A stretch of DNA of 12,470 nt, from the NCBI GenBank assembly GCA_016875665.1, contig VGPA01000019.1:1-12470 (forward strand), read 5' to 3'. The translations under genes were made by a program, and so were the position numbers. This document shows positions 11,784-12,470 of this stretch, one piece after another. Source of the DNA: Chloroflexota bacterium (lineage in GTDB: Bacteria; Chloroflexota; Limnocylindria; P2-11E). Positions within the stretch are counted from its first letter, which is position 1; every line of letters begins with the position of its first letter. The notes under the pieces were generated by a model that was given only the letters and a program-made list of their open reading frames with translations, ran no database searches and was not told the origin of the DNA.

Positions 11784-12254
11784 TTACGTCAGATCCGCCC
11801 AGGTGACGAGCATGTTGAACGCGCGGTACCAGACGACGACGCTCCGGATGCGCCCGGGGTCCAGCCCCGCGGGGACGTCGTAGTTGAACGAGCCGTTCGT
11901 CGCCTTTAAGGCGCCCAAGTGGGTCGTGTTCGCCGGCACGTAGCGGCCACCGACGTCCGTCGACAGATAGATCTGGATGTCGGGCGCGTTCGAGATGGCG
12001 ACGGACTCGAACCGGAGGATCCGGGCGTCTCCCGTCTCCACCACGCGCACCTCACCCGTCCCGTGGTGGGTCGGGTCCACGTACTGGAGCTTGCCGGCCT
12101 TCAGCGTCCGCGCCGCCACGGGCGCGGCAGTCGACCCGGGCGCGGCCGGCGCGGGGAGCGCCTCGTCGGCGTACGTCTTCAGGAAGAGCGGCGACCCGAG
12201 CCACCACGCGATGGCGAGGGCGGCGGCGGCGCCGACCGCGAGCCCGGGTTTCAC
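11784..12254 (-). CDS. Membrane-anchored DM13-domain protein
   Basis: This is a 156-residue protein with an N-terminal signal anchor (about 5-25, VGAAAALAIAWWLGSPLFL), then an Ala/Pro-rich linker (30-48) and a DM13 domain (about 50-155) outside the membrane. DM13 marks are GKLQYVDPTHHGTGEVRVVE (54-73), ILRFESVAISNAPDIQIYLS (79-98), LGALKATNGSFNYDVPAGLD (113-132) and RSVVVWYRAFNMLVTWADL. DM13 domains are found fused to cytochrome or DOMON partners, and a redox role has been proposed. The strand where many members carry WC-x-x-F reads VWYRAF here, so that cysteine is absent and a thiol redox role is unlikely. GTG 12254 is the only start before an in-frame TAG upstream; TAGGCT at 12281-12276 is a possible -10. 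The nth gene follows 32 bases downstream. Confidence 0.8.
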   Translation of the reverse strand: MKPGLAVGAAAALAIAWWLGSPLFLKTYADEALPAPAAPGSTAAPVAARTLKAGKLQYVDPTHHGTGEVRVVETGDARILRFESVAISNAPDIQIYLSTDVGGRYVPANTTHLGALKATNGSFNYDVPAGLDPGRIRSVVVWYRAFNMLVTWADLT

Positions 12255-12333
12255 GAACCAGCGCTTCGTGTCACAAGCCTACCCTGTCGCTTGCGGAGGC
12301 CGCCGTTCTCGGCCCGATCGGGGCGGACCACCG

Positions 12334-12470
12334 TTACGGCTTCACGCGGCTGGGCCACAGCACCATCCCCTCGCCCGACTCCTCGAATCCGGCGGCCGCG
12401 AGCGCGCGCGCGGCGGCGCTGTGCGCGGCCGGAGCGTCGTCGAAGGTCTCGACCGCGAGGCGCCGGCTCC
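12334..12470 (-). CDS. C-terminal fragment, probable Lhr-type DEAD/DEAH helicase
   Basis: The minus-strand frame entering from the right edge encodes about 44 final residues, including RRLAVETFDDAPAAHSAAAR, ALAAAGFEESGEGMVLWPSR and VKP, before TAA 12336-12334. The pattern V-E-x-F/I-x-x-x-P-A-x-x-S-x-x-A-x-x-L-x-x-A-G-F-x-x-x-x-x-G-x-V/L-L is like the C-terminus of bacterial Lhr (large helicase-related) proteins, which act in DNA repair. Only the tail is visible, with no helicase motif, so the assignment rests on this short match and another protein with a similar end remains possible. The 79 bases between it and the DM13 gene hold a 10-bp palindrome (CCCGATCGGG, 12313-12322) and no clear terminator. 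Confidence 0.45.
   Translation of the reverse strand, partial: SRRLAVETFDDAPAAHSAAARALAAAGFEESGEGMVLWPSRVKP

Noticed and set aside
1..12470. CRISPR array, insertion sequence with terminal repeats, or replication origin
   Set aside because: No regularly spaced direct repeats, no transposase frame with flanking inverted repeats, and no AT-rich iteron or DnaA-box cluster were seen.

Overview
This window is about 12.5 kb of high-GC bacterial chromosome (roughly 70% GC, judged by eye, with strongly G/C-biased third codon positions). The lineage cannot be fixed from this sequence. A SigR/RsrA-like sigma/anti-sigma pair, a LLM-family (F420-type) oxidoreductase, a DapL-DapF lysine route, GTG and TTG starts, and a tRNA gene without an encoded CCA end suit an actinobacterium or an uncultivated high-GC soil or groundwater lineage (Chloroflexota- or Methylomirabilota-like). 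This assignment is low confidence.

Layout. 1-1176 (+): the end of a phosphonate-type ABC importer, with the C-terminal part of the ATPase (PhnC) overlapping the permease (PhnE) by ATGA. 1205-2389 (-): a chromate-transporter family protein, convergent with PhnE. 2390-3146: an accessory patch of about 750 bases with no intact recognisable gene. It holds coding-like fragments in shifting frames and the N-terminal third of a NADAR domain. 3147-5727 (-): an oppD/dppD gene, a frameshifted oppF/dppF gene and a PadR-family regulator. 5767-6636 (+): a LLM-family oxidoreductase diverging from oppD. 6704-8753 (+): dapL and dapF, which together convert tetrahydrodipicolinate to meso-diaminopimelate. 8812-8884 (-): tRNA-Thr(CGT). 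8906-9571 (-): an endonuclease III-like protein. 9634-10490 (+): a SigR-like ECF sigma factor and a zinc-binding RsrA-like anti-sigma factor, behind a match to the SigR -35/-10 consensus. 10537-10754 (+): a compact unit with a TTGACA box, a dyad, a 12-nt perfect Shine-Dalgarno, a 16-codon lysine/alanine gene and a strong intrinsic terminator. 10774-11139 (+): a small membrane protein. 11140-12254 (-): a canonical-type endonuclease III and a membrane-anchored DM13 protein. 12334-12470 (-): the C-terminus of a probable Lhr-type helicase.

The clearest functional units are the lysine/cell-wall pair dapL-dapF and the sigma/anti-sigma thiol-stress switch, which appears to regulate itself. Two endonuclease III paralogues and the Lhr-like end lie near that switch, giving a loose DNA-repair flavour to 8.9-12.5 kb. 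The most unusual element is the 16-residue basic mini-gene with its own complete expression signals, which standard gene callers would miss. The second is the decayed NADAR island between chrA and padR.
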